Assembly: GCA_026692865.1 (NCBI GenBank)
Contig: JAPLNI010000058.1
Coordinates: 496,938-560,937 of the forward strand
Length of the DNA: 64,000 nt
Source: Planctomycetota bacterium
Lineage (GTDB): Bacteria; Planctomycetota; Planctomycetia; Pirellulales; Pirellulaceae
Direction of reading: 5' to 3'
A program made the translations under genes and the position numbers. The first letter of the stretch is position 1, and every line of letters begins with the position of its first letter. The notes beneath the pieces were generated by a model that ran no database searches, had not been told where the DNA came from, and worked only from the letters and a program-made list of their open reading frames with translations. Below, piece by piece: positions 54,308 through 62,158 of this stretch.

Positions 54308-55978
54308 TTAGTGCCGGAAATGTCTTCTTCCAGTGAAGACCATTGGGATACGATGTGCATCGCAGGCGGCGATCACCTCGTCATCCTTACGAGAGCCGCC
54401 TGGCTGGATCACAGCGATGATACCAGCCTTGGCGGCAATCTCGATGCTGTCCGGAAACGGAAAGAACGCGTCTGAAGCAAGTATGCTTCCTTGAGATCGA
54501 TCTCCAGCTTTTTGAATCGCAATTTCGACGCTATCAACGCGGCTCATTTGACCGGCTCCCACACCAACCAACGCGGCGTCTTTGGCAAGCACGATGGCAT
54601 TACTTTTCACATGCCGGACCATTTCCCAACCAAATGCCAAGTCTTCCCAAAGAGAATCAGCGACTGCAGTTTTGGTCACTGTTTTCCATTCGCTTCGGTT
54701 TGCAGGAAGAATATCTGCTTCTTGAACTAACACACCCCCGCTGATGAATCGATAAGCCAGTTCCACTGTCTGCGTCTCTAGATCGCCTACCTGCATCAAT
54801 CGAACATTATCGCGCCACTTGGGAACAGTAGTCAGAAGTTTAACTGCTTCCGGGGTATAAGCTGGTGCTACGATCGCTTCAACAAATAGTCCCGGCTGGC
54901 ACAAGTGCTTGGCCGTATCTTCATCGACTACTGCATTGAATCCAATGACACCACCGAAGGCACTCACCGGATCGCCTTCGAATGCTTTACGACATGCGAA
55001 GGAGAGTTTGTGAGCCCATGCGGCACCGCAAGGATTATTGTGCTTAATGATCACTGCAGCCGGCCGTTCAAAGCTACGAGCCATACTGAGCGCACTGTCT
55101 AAGTCCAACAAGTTGTTATAGGACAATTCCTTGCCATTTAGTTGCCGTGCATTTACCAATGATGCAGCCGTTGAATGCGAGATTCGATAGAGAGCAGCGT
55201 TTTGATGAGGGTTTTCACCGTAACGCAAATGAGCCTTATGGACCATCGATAGATTGGCTCGAGTAGGAAACATCGCTGAAGTCTGGTCCGAATCGGTTTT
55301 CGAGTCCAAGTCGATTTGCGATTGAAAATAATTCGCAATAGCCAAGTCATACGCAGCCGTCGCAGCAAAGCATTCAGACGCCAAACGTCGCCTCAAACGA
55401 AGCGAGGTTCCTCCAAGCGTTTGGAGTTCTTCTAGTATCTCCGCGTATTGATCTGGTCCAGTCGCAACGGTGACGTGGGCGTGGTTTTTGGAAGCAGCTC
55501 GTATGAGGGAAGGACCACCGATATCGATTTGTTCAATCGCTTCAGATGTAGATGTTCCTGGCTTCGAAATTGTTGCCTCGAACGGATACAAGTTAACAAC
55601 CACTAAATCAATCTGGGGAATTCCGTGCTTCAGAGCAGCTTCCAAATCGCCAGTGTTTTCTCTCCTTGCAAGGATTCCACCAAAAATTTTCGGATGAAGC
55701 GTTTTCAGCCGACCACCCATCATTTCCGGAAAACCCGTGAATTGCGACACTTCCTCAACTTGAATACCGTTGGCAGCCAAATGGGCGAGCGTACCTCCGG
55801 TGCTAATCACCTCGACTCCAGCCGCAAGCAGACCTTGTACAAAGTCGACGATCCCTAGTTTGTCGCTGACGCTTACGATAGCCCGACGAATCTTGGCAAC
55901 GCCAGCAGGCGAACTTGCTGCCTCACGGGAAGATAAATTAGGGGAACTTGATTGAGATTCAATTGGCTCGATTGACAA
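54308..55978 (-). CDS. purH: Bifunctional AICAR transformylase / IMP cyclohydrolase
   Basis: A 556-residue enzyme for the last two steps of purine synthesis. The N-terminal cyclohydrolase domain opens KIRRAIVSVSDKLGIVDFV, with TGGTLAHL and FPEMMGGRLKTLHP. The C-terminal transformylase has KHNNPCGAA and SDAFFPFPDSIE. The start appears to be TTG 55978, with GAGG about 12 nt upstream; there is a short Ser-rich lead (QSSSPNLSSREAASS) before the conserved part. Identification is firm; the start is less so. Confidence 0.96.
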   Translation of the reverse strand: MSIEPIESQSSSPNLSSREAASSPAGVAKIRRAIVSVSDKLGIVDFVQGLLAAGVEVISTGGTLAHLAANGIQVEEVSQFTGFPEMMGGRLKTLHPKIFGGILARRENTGDLEAALKHGIPQIDLVVVNLYPFEATISKPGTSTSEAIEQIDIGGPSLIRAASKNHAHVTVATGPDQYAEILEELQTLGGTSLRLRRRLASECFAATAAYDLAIANYFQSQIDLDSKTDSDQTSAMFPTRANLSMVHKAHLRYGENPHQNAALYRISHSTAASLVNARQLNGKELSYNNLLDLDSALSMARSFERPAAVIIKHNNPCGAAWAHKLSFACRKAFEGDPVSAFGGVIGFNAVVDEDTAKHLCQPGLFVEAIVAPAYTPEAVKLLTTVPKWRDNVRLMQVGDLETQTVELAYRFISGGVLVQEADILPANRSEWKTVTKTAVADSLWEDLAFGWEMVRHVKSNAIVLAKDAALVGVGAGQMSRVDSVEIAIQKAGDRSQGSILASDAFFPFPDSIEIAAKAGIIAVIQPGGSRKDDEVIAACDAHRIPMVFTGRRHFRH

Positions 55979-56336
55979 GATTAAATTTCGCCTCGTACTT
56001 TAAAAACTCGTAATGTTGATGGACTCGGCGAGAAGGAAATAACCCATCCCCCCAGCGAGAGCTCCCCTGGTAATAGGATTCCCGGAAAGAGGATTCAGAT
56101 CGGCCCGTTCAACAAACAACACGAGCTTTCTGGAATCTTTCTCGAAATCACACCGAGCAGCCTTGGTATTATCTGCCACGGCACTCTCATAATTCAAATG
56201 GTCGACGAATCTTGCCTTTTCGACAAGAGGTTCACGGGGTGGACGACTTGGCAGATACGGTATGGTTGCTAAGCTTTCACCGTGGTTTGTCGGTGTTTTC
56301 CAACTTAATTTTCTGTCCGCTCAATTTGGTTTTTTC
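55979..56336. other. Divergent intergenic region purH / aminotransferase
   Basis: A 358-bp gap that should hold both promoters. A short open frame on the minus strand (56000-56197, 65 codons) has no similarity that I recognise and no good ribosome site, so I do not call it. The aminotransferase frame is open upstream to 56262 without conserved residues. Confidence 0.4.
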
Positions 56337-57536
56337 ATGTTTCAATCGCTTCCTCTCGCTCCACCGGATTCGATCCTCGGCTTAACAGATGTCTTCAACA
56401 AAGATCCACGATCGGAGAAGGTCAATCTGACAGTTGGAGTCTACAAAGACGAAACCGGGCAAACCCCAATTCTTCAGACAGTGAAATTGGCCGAGTCGAA
56501 GCTGTTGGCTCAAGAAAAATCAAAAGGCTACCTCGGTATCGAAGGGCATCCCGAGTACTTAAAGCTCGTGAGCGAACTGGCTCTCAACGGAGTGGTCGAT
56601 CTGGACAGAGTTTCTGCAGCTCAAACACCTGGCGGCACAGGAGCCCTTCGTGTCGGGGCGGAAATGATCGGTACGCACTTTCCCGGTTCGCGAATTTGGG
56701 TAAGCAATCCAACCTGGGCGAACCACAACTCGATCTTTGCCGCATCGAAACTTCAAGTCGAAACGTATCCGTACCTATCCAGCGATAAAACTTCGCTAGG
56801 GTTCTCTGAAATGATCGACCATTTGACTCAACAAGGACTTGCTGGCGATTTTGTTTGCCTTCATGCTTGCTGCCACAATCCAACAGGCATCGATCCAACG
56901 GCCGAAAACTGGTCGACCATCGCATCGCTATTAAAAGAAAAGCGAATGATTCCTTTCATCGACTACGCTTACCAAGGCTTCGGTGACGGTATTGCTGAAG
57001 ATGGCTTAGGCATTCGGACTCTCTTACAACACAACCCTGAAGCAGTTCTCTGTAGCTCTTACTCGAAAAACTTCGGGCTTTACAGCGAGCGAGTTGGCGC
57101 TGTGATGGTGATTAACGAGTCTGCAACTGGAAAAGAAGCAACACTCAGTCAGCTCAAGCAAACTGTTCGATCTAACTACTCAAATCCACCACGGCACGGG
57201 GCAGCAACCGTCGCAGTAATCCTCGGTGACGCGGACCTAAGGAAGGCTTGGGAAGGCGAAGTCGATGCGATGCGCAGCCGGATAGCTTCCATGCGACAGC
57301 AGTTCGTAGAAGGGATGAAAGCAGTAAACTCGATTCGCGACTTTAGCTTCCTCCTGGCACAAAAAGGGATGTTCTCCTATACCGGTTTGACACCCATGCA
57401 AGCAGATTGGCTCAAGAAGGAACGCGCCATTTATTTAGTCGGCACCGGTCGCATCAACGTCGCGGGAATCAGCCCCTCGAACTTGCCGCGGTTGTGCCAA
57501 TCCATAGCGGATTGCCTCGTCGCAACTGCTAATTGA
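56337..57536 (+). CDS. Aspartate/aromatic amino acid aminotransferase (class I)
   Basis: A 399-residue PLP enzyme. ATG 56337 (MFQSLPLAPPDSILGLTDVF) matches the usual start of AspC/TyrB proteins. NLTVGVYKDE, ACCHNPTGIDPT, FIDYAYQGFGDG and the PLP-lysine motif SSYSKNFGLYSERVGA are all present; the C-terminal Arg lies in GRINVAGIS. It transfers amino groups between aspartate or aromatic amino acids and 2-oxoglutarate. Sequence does not separate AspC from TyrB. A broken GH16 remnant follows its stop. Confidence 0.93.
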   Translation: MFQSLPLAPPDSILGLTDVFNKDPRSEKVNLTVGVYKDETGQTPILQTVKLAESKLLAQEKSKGYLGIEGHPEYLKLVSELALNGVVDLDRVSAAQTPGGTGALRVGAEMIGTHFPGSRIWVSNPTWANHNSIFAASKLQVETYPYLSSDKTSLGFSEMIDHLTQQGLAGDFVCLHACCHNPTGIDPTAENWSTIASLLKEKRMIPFIDYAYQGFGDGIAEDGLGIRTLLQHNPEAVLCSSYSKNFGLYSERVGAVMVINESATGKEATLSQLKQTVRSNYSNPPRHGAATVAVILGDADLRKAWEGEVDAMRSRIASMRQQFVEGMKAVNSIRDFSFLLAQKGMFSYTGLTPMQADWLKKERAIYLVGTGRINVAGISPSNLPRLCQSIADCLVATAN

Positions 57537-57600
57537 ATGCACCGAATTTGATTTCGCATCCTGTTTTTGTAGGCAAATTATTGGCAAGGGTAATCGTGAT

Positions 57601-57969
57601 GAATCGGATACTTTCAAGGGCCAAAAAACGGACGAGATCTTTGGCACGATTCACTTTGGAAGCGCATGGCCAAAAAACAAGTCGACAGGTACTTCCTATC
57701 GTTTACCCGCAGGAAAATTTGCCGACGACTTTCATAAGTTCTCGATCGATTGGACACCTCAATCAATTACTTGGTACGCCGATGACATCCAGTTACAACG
57801 AATCGATTCTTGGTCAAGCGATGCGACTCCGTTCCCCGCTCCCTTTGATCAACCTTTTCACATGGTTCTGAATCTCGCAGTTGGCGGGCATTTCGTGGGG
57901 CTCGTGTCGAAAGATCCAAAAACGTTTCCTGCTAAGCTTTTGATTGATTATGTCCGGGTATACCAGTAG
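57601..57969 (+). pseudogene. C-terminal remnant of a GH16 beta-glucanase
   Basis: Between the aminotransferase stop and waaA one frame encodes the last about 110 residues of a family 16 glycoside hydrolase: GTIHFGSAWPKNKSTGTSY from 57643, then DDFHKFSIDWTPQSITWYAD, PFDQPFHMVLNLAVGG and a terminal KLLIDYVRVYQ before TAG (57967). These are the conserved blocks of laminarinase or kappa-carrageenase-like GH16 enzymes. The catalytic ExDxxE region and everything before it are absent, and no start codon with a ribosome site precedes it. It is therefore a deletion remnant. The recognisable frame can be followed back to about 57601. Confidence 0.8.
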
Positions 57970-57998
57970 CCCTTATCTTTTACGAGCTACCCTAAACG

Positions 57999-59372
57999 AT
58001 GTTGTTTAATGGCTTGTACTTGCTCGCGCTTTTCCTGTTGAGCCCATGGATTATTTATCGCTCCTGGAAGACAAACAGATATCGAACCGGTTGGACCGAA
58101 AAGTGGTTAGGGCAAGTACCGAGGGTTGTTTTAAACAGTCCTCAAGGAAGCGAAAGAGGCCCGCAGATTTTTTGGTTGCATGCCGTCAGTGTCGGCGAGG
58201 TTCAGGTTCTAAAAACGCTCATTGACGCAATCCTAGCTGAATGGCCCGATGCTCAGATAGCGATCTCAACTACCACGCAGACTGGTATGGAGCTCGCAAA
58301 GAGGAATTATGCCAACCACCACGTCTTCTACATGCCGCTCGATTTCACTTGGGCTGTCCGTCAAGCGTTTGCAAGGATTAAACCCGATTGGTTGCTGCTC
58401 GCAGAACTGGAGATTTGGCCCAATCTTCTAAATCAAGCGGTCCTCGCCCGATGCCAAGTCGCCGTTATCAATGGACGGTTGAGTGAAAACAGCTTCAAGG
58501 GCTATCGAAGATTACGATGGCTTCTCAAACCTAGCTTCGAAAAAATAGCATTCGTCGGAGCGCAAGATGAAGATTACGCGCAACGGTTTGTTGCGATGGG
58601 AGTTGACCAATCGAGAACTCATGTAACGGGTAGCTTGAAATTTGACGGCGCGAACACCGACCGGTCCCATCCGGAGATTGCGAAGCGGCGTCAAGAGCTT
58701 AACTTGCATGAAGGAGATCTCGTTTGGGTCGCCGGGAGCACGCAACATCCGGAAGAAGAATTAATCATGAAAACATTCAACTCGATTCGAAAGCTGGATC
58801 GATTCTCGAGGCTCCGTTTAATTCTGGTTCCTCGGCATCCTGAACGTGGTGACGATATCGCGCAGCACATAGCGACCACTGGCTTTCGCCTCATTCAACG
58901 AAGCAAGAGTCGGCATGAGCTCTCATCACTTAATGGTGACCATCAAGCTAAAACCGCAGAGCAGCAAAGGTTCAGCGATTGGGATGTTCTCCTTGCGGAT
59001 ACCATCGGGGAATTGCGATGGTGGTGGGGAATGGCCACAATTGCCTTCGTTGGCGGAAGCTTCGGCAGTCGAGGCGGTCAAAACATGATTGAACCCGTTG
59101 CATATGGAGCCCCCACGGCTGTCGGTCCGAACACGGTGAACTTCAAGGATGTCATGCGAATCTTCACCGATGCAAACGCAATTAAAACGCTTGAATCTCC
59201 ATCCGAACTCGAGCCATGGATTATCGAAATGCTCGACAACCAATCGCTTCGTGCTTCGGTCGGGCAGCGAGGAATCGCCGTTGCTTCCCAACATCGCGGC
59301 GCAACCTCGCGAACCATTGATTTGTTAACGCGATACTCAGTGCATAATCTTTCTCAAAAGATTATCTCATGA
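57999..59372 (+). CDS. waaA: 3-deoxy-D-manno-octulosonic acid transferase
   Basis: A 457-residue membrane-anchored glycosyltransferase (GT30) that adds Kdo from CMP-Kdo to lipid A. The N-terminal anchor is LYLLALFLLSPWIIYRSW; FWLHAVSVGEVQVLKTLI, LLAELEIWPNLL and VINGRLSENSFKGYRRL follow. The C-terminal half has WVAGSTQHPEEE, VPRHPERGDDI and FVGGSFGSRGGQNMIEPVAYG, all WaaA signatures. With kdsA it shows a Kdo-lipid pathway. An REP-like half element lies just downstream. Confidence 0.95.
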   Translation: MLFNGLYLLALFLLSPWIIYRSWKTNRYRTGWTEKWLGQVPRVVLNSPQGSERGPQIFWLHAVSVGEVQVLKTLIDAILAEWPDAQIAISTTTQTGMELAKRNYANHHVFYMPLDFTWAVRQAFARIKPDWLLLAELEIWPNLLNQAVLARCQVAVINGRLSENSFKGYRRLRWLLKPSFEKIAFVGAQDEDYAQRFVAMGVDQSRTHVTGSLKFDGANTDRSHPEIAKRRQELNLHEGDLVWVAGSTQHPEEELIMKTFNSIRKLDRFSRLRLILVPRHPERGDDIAQHIATTGFRLIQRSKSRHELSSLNGDHQAKTAEQQRFSDWDVLLADTIGELRWWWGMATIAFVGGSFGSRGGQNMIEPVAYGAPTAVGPNTVNFKDVMRIFTDANAIKTLESPSELEPWIIEMLDNQSLRASVGQRGIAVASQHRGATSRTIDLLTRYSVHNLSQKIIS

Positions 59373-59393
59373 CTCGCCCAAATACATTTTCGG

Positions 59394-59460
59394 GTAGCTG
59401 AATTCGTAAGAATTCAGAAGTCAAGGCGATCAAAAGCTGGTGTCTTTAGAAACTTCTAGA
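59394..59460 (-). repeat. Partial REP-doublet element, copy 6
   Basis: In reverse orientation GTAGC-TGAATTC-GTAA-GAATTCA (59394-59416) is a perfect REP half identical to the right half of the other copies. The opposite half is decayed (TGTCTTTAGAAACTTCTA near 59440). The copy sits between waaA and the xylanase-like pseudogene. Confidence 0.65.
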
Positions 59461-60416
59461 AGGATCTGGTCGCTTCATTTGGACCCTTGAAATTTTCAAT
59501 CCGTGGAACCTTCGGCTTCGACGATTTCATTTTCGGCACGGTAAGTTCAAACGACTTCGAGTCAGGCTCCCTCATTGCATTTGATTCTGCCTTGTGATCA
59601 TTATTCGATTCTTTGCCAGAAATCTCAGGTACGGATTCGTTTGGAGTCAGTTTAGCTTTTCTCTCATCTTGCTGCCATTGACGATTACCGGCCGAGTCTA
59701 AGACTTGAACTGTCACAGATGACATACGATTATCACGAATTCTTTGTTCCGCTTCGGTCCTCCAACCCGCATCGTCGTTCTGCCCTTCGTACTGAATTTT
59801 TGTCGCGGGAATTTTTTGCATCCGGTGTATCGCCCCAGCAGAGAAGTTTCGGCGAGCGGATCTCGATCTTTTGGTTTTGAGAACTGCAGTACATCGCCAT
59901 AAAAACTGTGCCGCCATCCAAGTCACGGTCAGCTCAAGCAGCACAATGAAACGGTCGCCATTCAGAATGAAGTATCACTTATGTACTAGCATCGTCATCG
60001 TTGATAGTTTTCCAAGGATCACTTTCTACGAATTGAACAGTTGCGAATGCTAAGTTATCGGGCGATGACGATTCAATGGCTCAACCTTCAAAAGAGAATT
60101 CGATCAAGTCCCATTTACGAATTGCTACATCAATTGGCTCGGTCCCCACTTGCACATCCCATGGATTCTCGGCATTTGCCGCCGAGCTGACTCGGATCAC
60201 GGCATCAACAGAACCAGAATCTCTCGCAACAACCGGTCGAAACGCATCCAGTTACTCAACCAGTATCTTTGGCTGGAAGTCTCCACCCGTACATCGACTA
60301 ATTGAGTTCGACATAATGGCGGAAACAGTCAAACCCATTACAAGTGCAACGCAGCACGCAGGTTTGTAGCTCAGAGTACACCGCAAGGGTCTGGGGATTT
60401 GTAAAGGCACATTCAT
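59456..60416 (-). pseudogene. Decayed GH10 xylanase-like gene, N-terminal part
   Basis: Reading from ATG 60416 gives a signal-like segment (CCVALVMGLTVSAIMSNS), then a beta-rich carbohydrate-binding-like domain, RVSSAANAENPWDVQVG, ATVQFVESDPW and QKIEIRSPKLLCWGD, all in one frame. That frame is broken by TAA (60252-60254), TGA (60081-60083), TAA (59979-59981) and TGA (59934-59936). Near 59825 similarity jumps frame to IPATKIQYEGQNDDAGW and TEAEQRIRDNRMSSVTVQVL, which resembles the segment just before the GH10 barrel of planctomycete xylanases. The barrel is absent. The surviving open frame 59456-59944 is probably not functional. The GH10 link is from memory of the family layout; the multiple stops are seen directly. 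Confidence 0.7.
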
Positions 60417-60879
60417 AAGAACAATTTTCTAAAACTACATTTCAAAAATGAAATCGAAAGCAAGTATCAAAGCGCTCGGTATGTGCGGGTCGGTTCGTGC
60501 GTATGGATCGGTGAGTGTGGATCGGCTAATGTCGATAAGTGAGCAGCGAACATTCACAACTAGGAAGCCTTTTCATCTGCGAAACTTCACATCGTTACTC
60601 GAGCCTCCATTTTCTCTTTGACTATTCAGCACAAGTCAAATAACCAGCCAATCTTCAATTACCAATCATTTTGCAGTTTTTTAGTCAGCATCCAAATACT
60701 TCCTGTCTACCGGACCGAGGTAAGACGGAAGAGAAAATCAGAGTTAGATTCCAACGACAGTTACGATTTTGCAGGTATTCCCAACATTTCCGCCCCTCCC
60801 TCAGCCCAAGTCAACCTTCCCCAAATACGCCGCCGGTCATGTATTGCTCAGAACGACGAAATCCATACAATGCGAATAT
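60417..60879. other. Intergenic region before tRNA-Arg
   Basis: A 463-bp stretch with no supported gene. Short plus-strand frames that run through the tRNA are spurious. It contains several near-repeats of a GATCGG(T/C)-like motif around 60480-60530 but no clear array. It should hold the tRNA promoter. Confidence 0.4.
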
Positions 60880-60953
60880 GCACCCATGGCGCAATTGGAT
60901 AGCGCATCGGTCTTCGGAACCGAGGGTTGTAGGTTCGAATCCTACTGGGTGTA
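60880..60953 (+). tRNA. tRNA-Arg (anticodon TCG)
   Basis: A 74-nt cloverleaf. The acceptor stem GCACCCA pairs with TGGGTGT (one G-U), with discriminator A. The D arm is GCGC/GCGC. The anticodon stem TCGGT/ACCGA closes loop CTTCGGA, with anticodon TCG at 60914-60916. The T arm GTAGG-TTCGAAT-CCTAC is perfect. CCA is not encoded. It reads CGA/CGN arginine codons. A terminator follows at once. Confidence 0.95.
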
Positions 60954-60964
60954 TTTTTTCTTCT

Positions 60965-60990
60965 AAAACCCCTGAGAAATCAGGGGTTTT
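60965..60990 (+). terminator. Intrinsic terminator of tRNA-Arg
   Basis: A perfect 11-bp stem (AAAACCCCTGA at 60965-60975 and its complement at 60980-60990) has a GAAA tetraloop and runs into a T tract. This is a strong rho-independent terminator 11 nt after the tRNA. Confidence 0.9.
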
Positions 60991-61133
60991 TTCTTTTCGG
61001 GGCTGATACAGGGTTTTGCTTTTGAAGCTTGAAGCGGGGTTTCACCTGCTTGTGTTTACGAGATATGTGATTAGTTTTCCATTCTGAGTGGGGTTCTTTT
61101 TCACGTTCATCGTTTCCATCAAAGGGGTAGCCA

Positions 61134-61904
61134 ATGCGTTTTGCAAAGCCTTGTGTTTCATTCGTGTATGTCGGAATAATTGCCTGCTTTTTGTTTCAAC
61201 TTTTGATTTCATCGTCGACACAGGCAGGAATCATGAGTGTTCCATTTACCCCACCTGGGTTATTACCCGGTGACAAATTTCACATTGCTTTTGTAACGGC
61301 AGGGACACGAAATGCACAAAGCCCTAACATCGCAGACTACAACCTGTTCGTATCGAATCAGGCAACTGCTTCAGGAGCAATTACAGAAACGTGGGGAGTG
61401 AAGTGGTATGCGATTGCCTCAACTCAAGCGATTGATGCACGCGATAACGCGTTTGTATCAGCGCCTGTTTTTTTACTCCGCAGCCCAGGTCCGTTTTCTA
61501 TTTCAAAGTTAGCGAATGGTTTCGCGGATATGTGGGATGGCCCTGATATAGCTGATGGTTTCACTATCGATCAATTTGGTAACGGTGTTGTAGGTCCAGG
61601 ACAATCCCGTTTCGTTTACACAGGCTCAAATGATGATGGAACTCAATATTTTGATCGTTTTGGAGTTACAAATGCACTAGGCAGTGGAGCCTCAACTGGA
61701 ATACGTGTAGGGAATGTCATAAATCCTTGGATGAGTGCGAATAACAGCATAGCAACCTTTGAGCGTCCGTTTTATGCACTGAGCGAAGAACTCACTGTCG
61801 CAGCAGTTCCTGAACCTTCATCTCTCCTTCTCGCTCCACTTGGACTTGGGCTTTACGCTCTTGTCCGTCGACGGCGTATGGCAAAGGAAGTTAGCGTCAG
61901 CTAA
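61134..61904 (+). CDS. PEP-CTERM sorting domain exported protein
   Basis: A 256-residue exported protein. AAGGGG lies 6 nt before ATG 61134. The signal helix is CVSFVYVGIIACFLFQLLI. The body (LLPGDKFHIAFVTAGTRNA, DYNLFVSNQA, KWYAIASTQAIDARDNA) belongs to an uncharacterised planctomycete PEP-CTERM type. The end has VPEPSSLLLAPLGLGLYALVRRRR, the full exosortase signal. It is processed at the envelope; its role is unknown. It is unrelated to the 6528 protein apart from the sorting signal. Confidence 0.9.
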   Translation: MRFAKPCVSFVYVGIIACFLFQLLISSSTQAGIMSVPFTPPGLLPGDKFHIAFVTAGTRNAQSPNIADYNLFVSNQATASGAITETWGVKWYAIASTQAIDARDNAFVSAPVFLLRSPGPFSISKLANGFADMWDGPDIADGFTIDQFGNGVVGPGQSRFVYTGSNDDGTQYFDRFGVTNALGSGASTGIRVGNVINPWMSANNSIATFERPFYALSEELTVAAVPEPSSLLLAPLGLGLYALVRRRRMAKEVSVS

Positions 61905-61980
61905 GTGAGTTGATTGGATTGAACTCCCAAGCTTCAAAGAATGAAGGGGCTTGTTGAGTGGAGCTGGCTAAGAATCTAGT

Positions 61981-62054
61981 CAGGGCTTTTATTGGCCCTG
62001 ATACACTACCCCCCGGTAGTATTAGCTTCAAAAACTAAGGGGTGTCCCACCCCT
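61981..62054. repeat. Three consecutive perfect hairpins
   Basis: Within 74 bp are CAGGGC/GCCCTG (61981-62000), ACTACC-CCCC-GGTAGT (62005-62020) and AGGGGTG-TCC-CACCCCT (62038-62054). None has a T run. They lie between convergent genes: the PEP-CTERM gene and the polymerase-like gene. They could be terminators, an element boundary or a replication/recombination site. Confidence 0.7.
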
Positions 62055-62158
62055 CAAAAGCCCAGGTTGACTGAAGCTACGCTAGTCGGAAGAAAAACGG
62101 GATTCACAATTCTATTCAGCTAAGTGGAACACATATGTATTCCGCCTTTAAAAAATAG

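Noticed and set aside
56000-56197. 65-codon minus-strand open frame upstream of purH
   Set aside because: No ribosome site, no recognisable sequence, and it occupies the likely promoter region.
59456-60416. Stop-codon readthrough or recoding in the xylanase-like gene
   Set aside because: Both TAA and TGA interrupt the frame, a frameshift follows, and the catalytic domain is missing, so decay explains it better.
60618-61006. Plus-strand open frames running through the tRNA-Arg gene
   Set aside because: They overlap a clear tRNA and its terminator and show low-complexity, unrelated translations.
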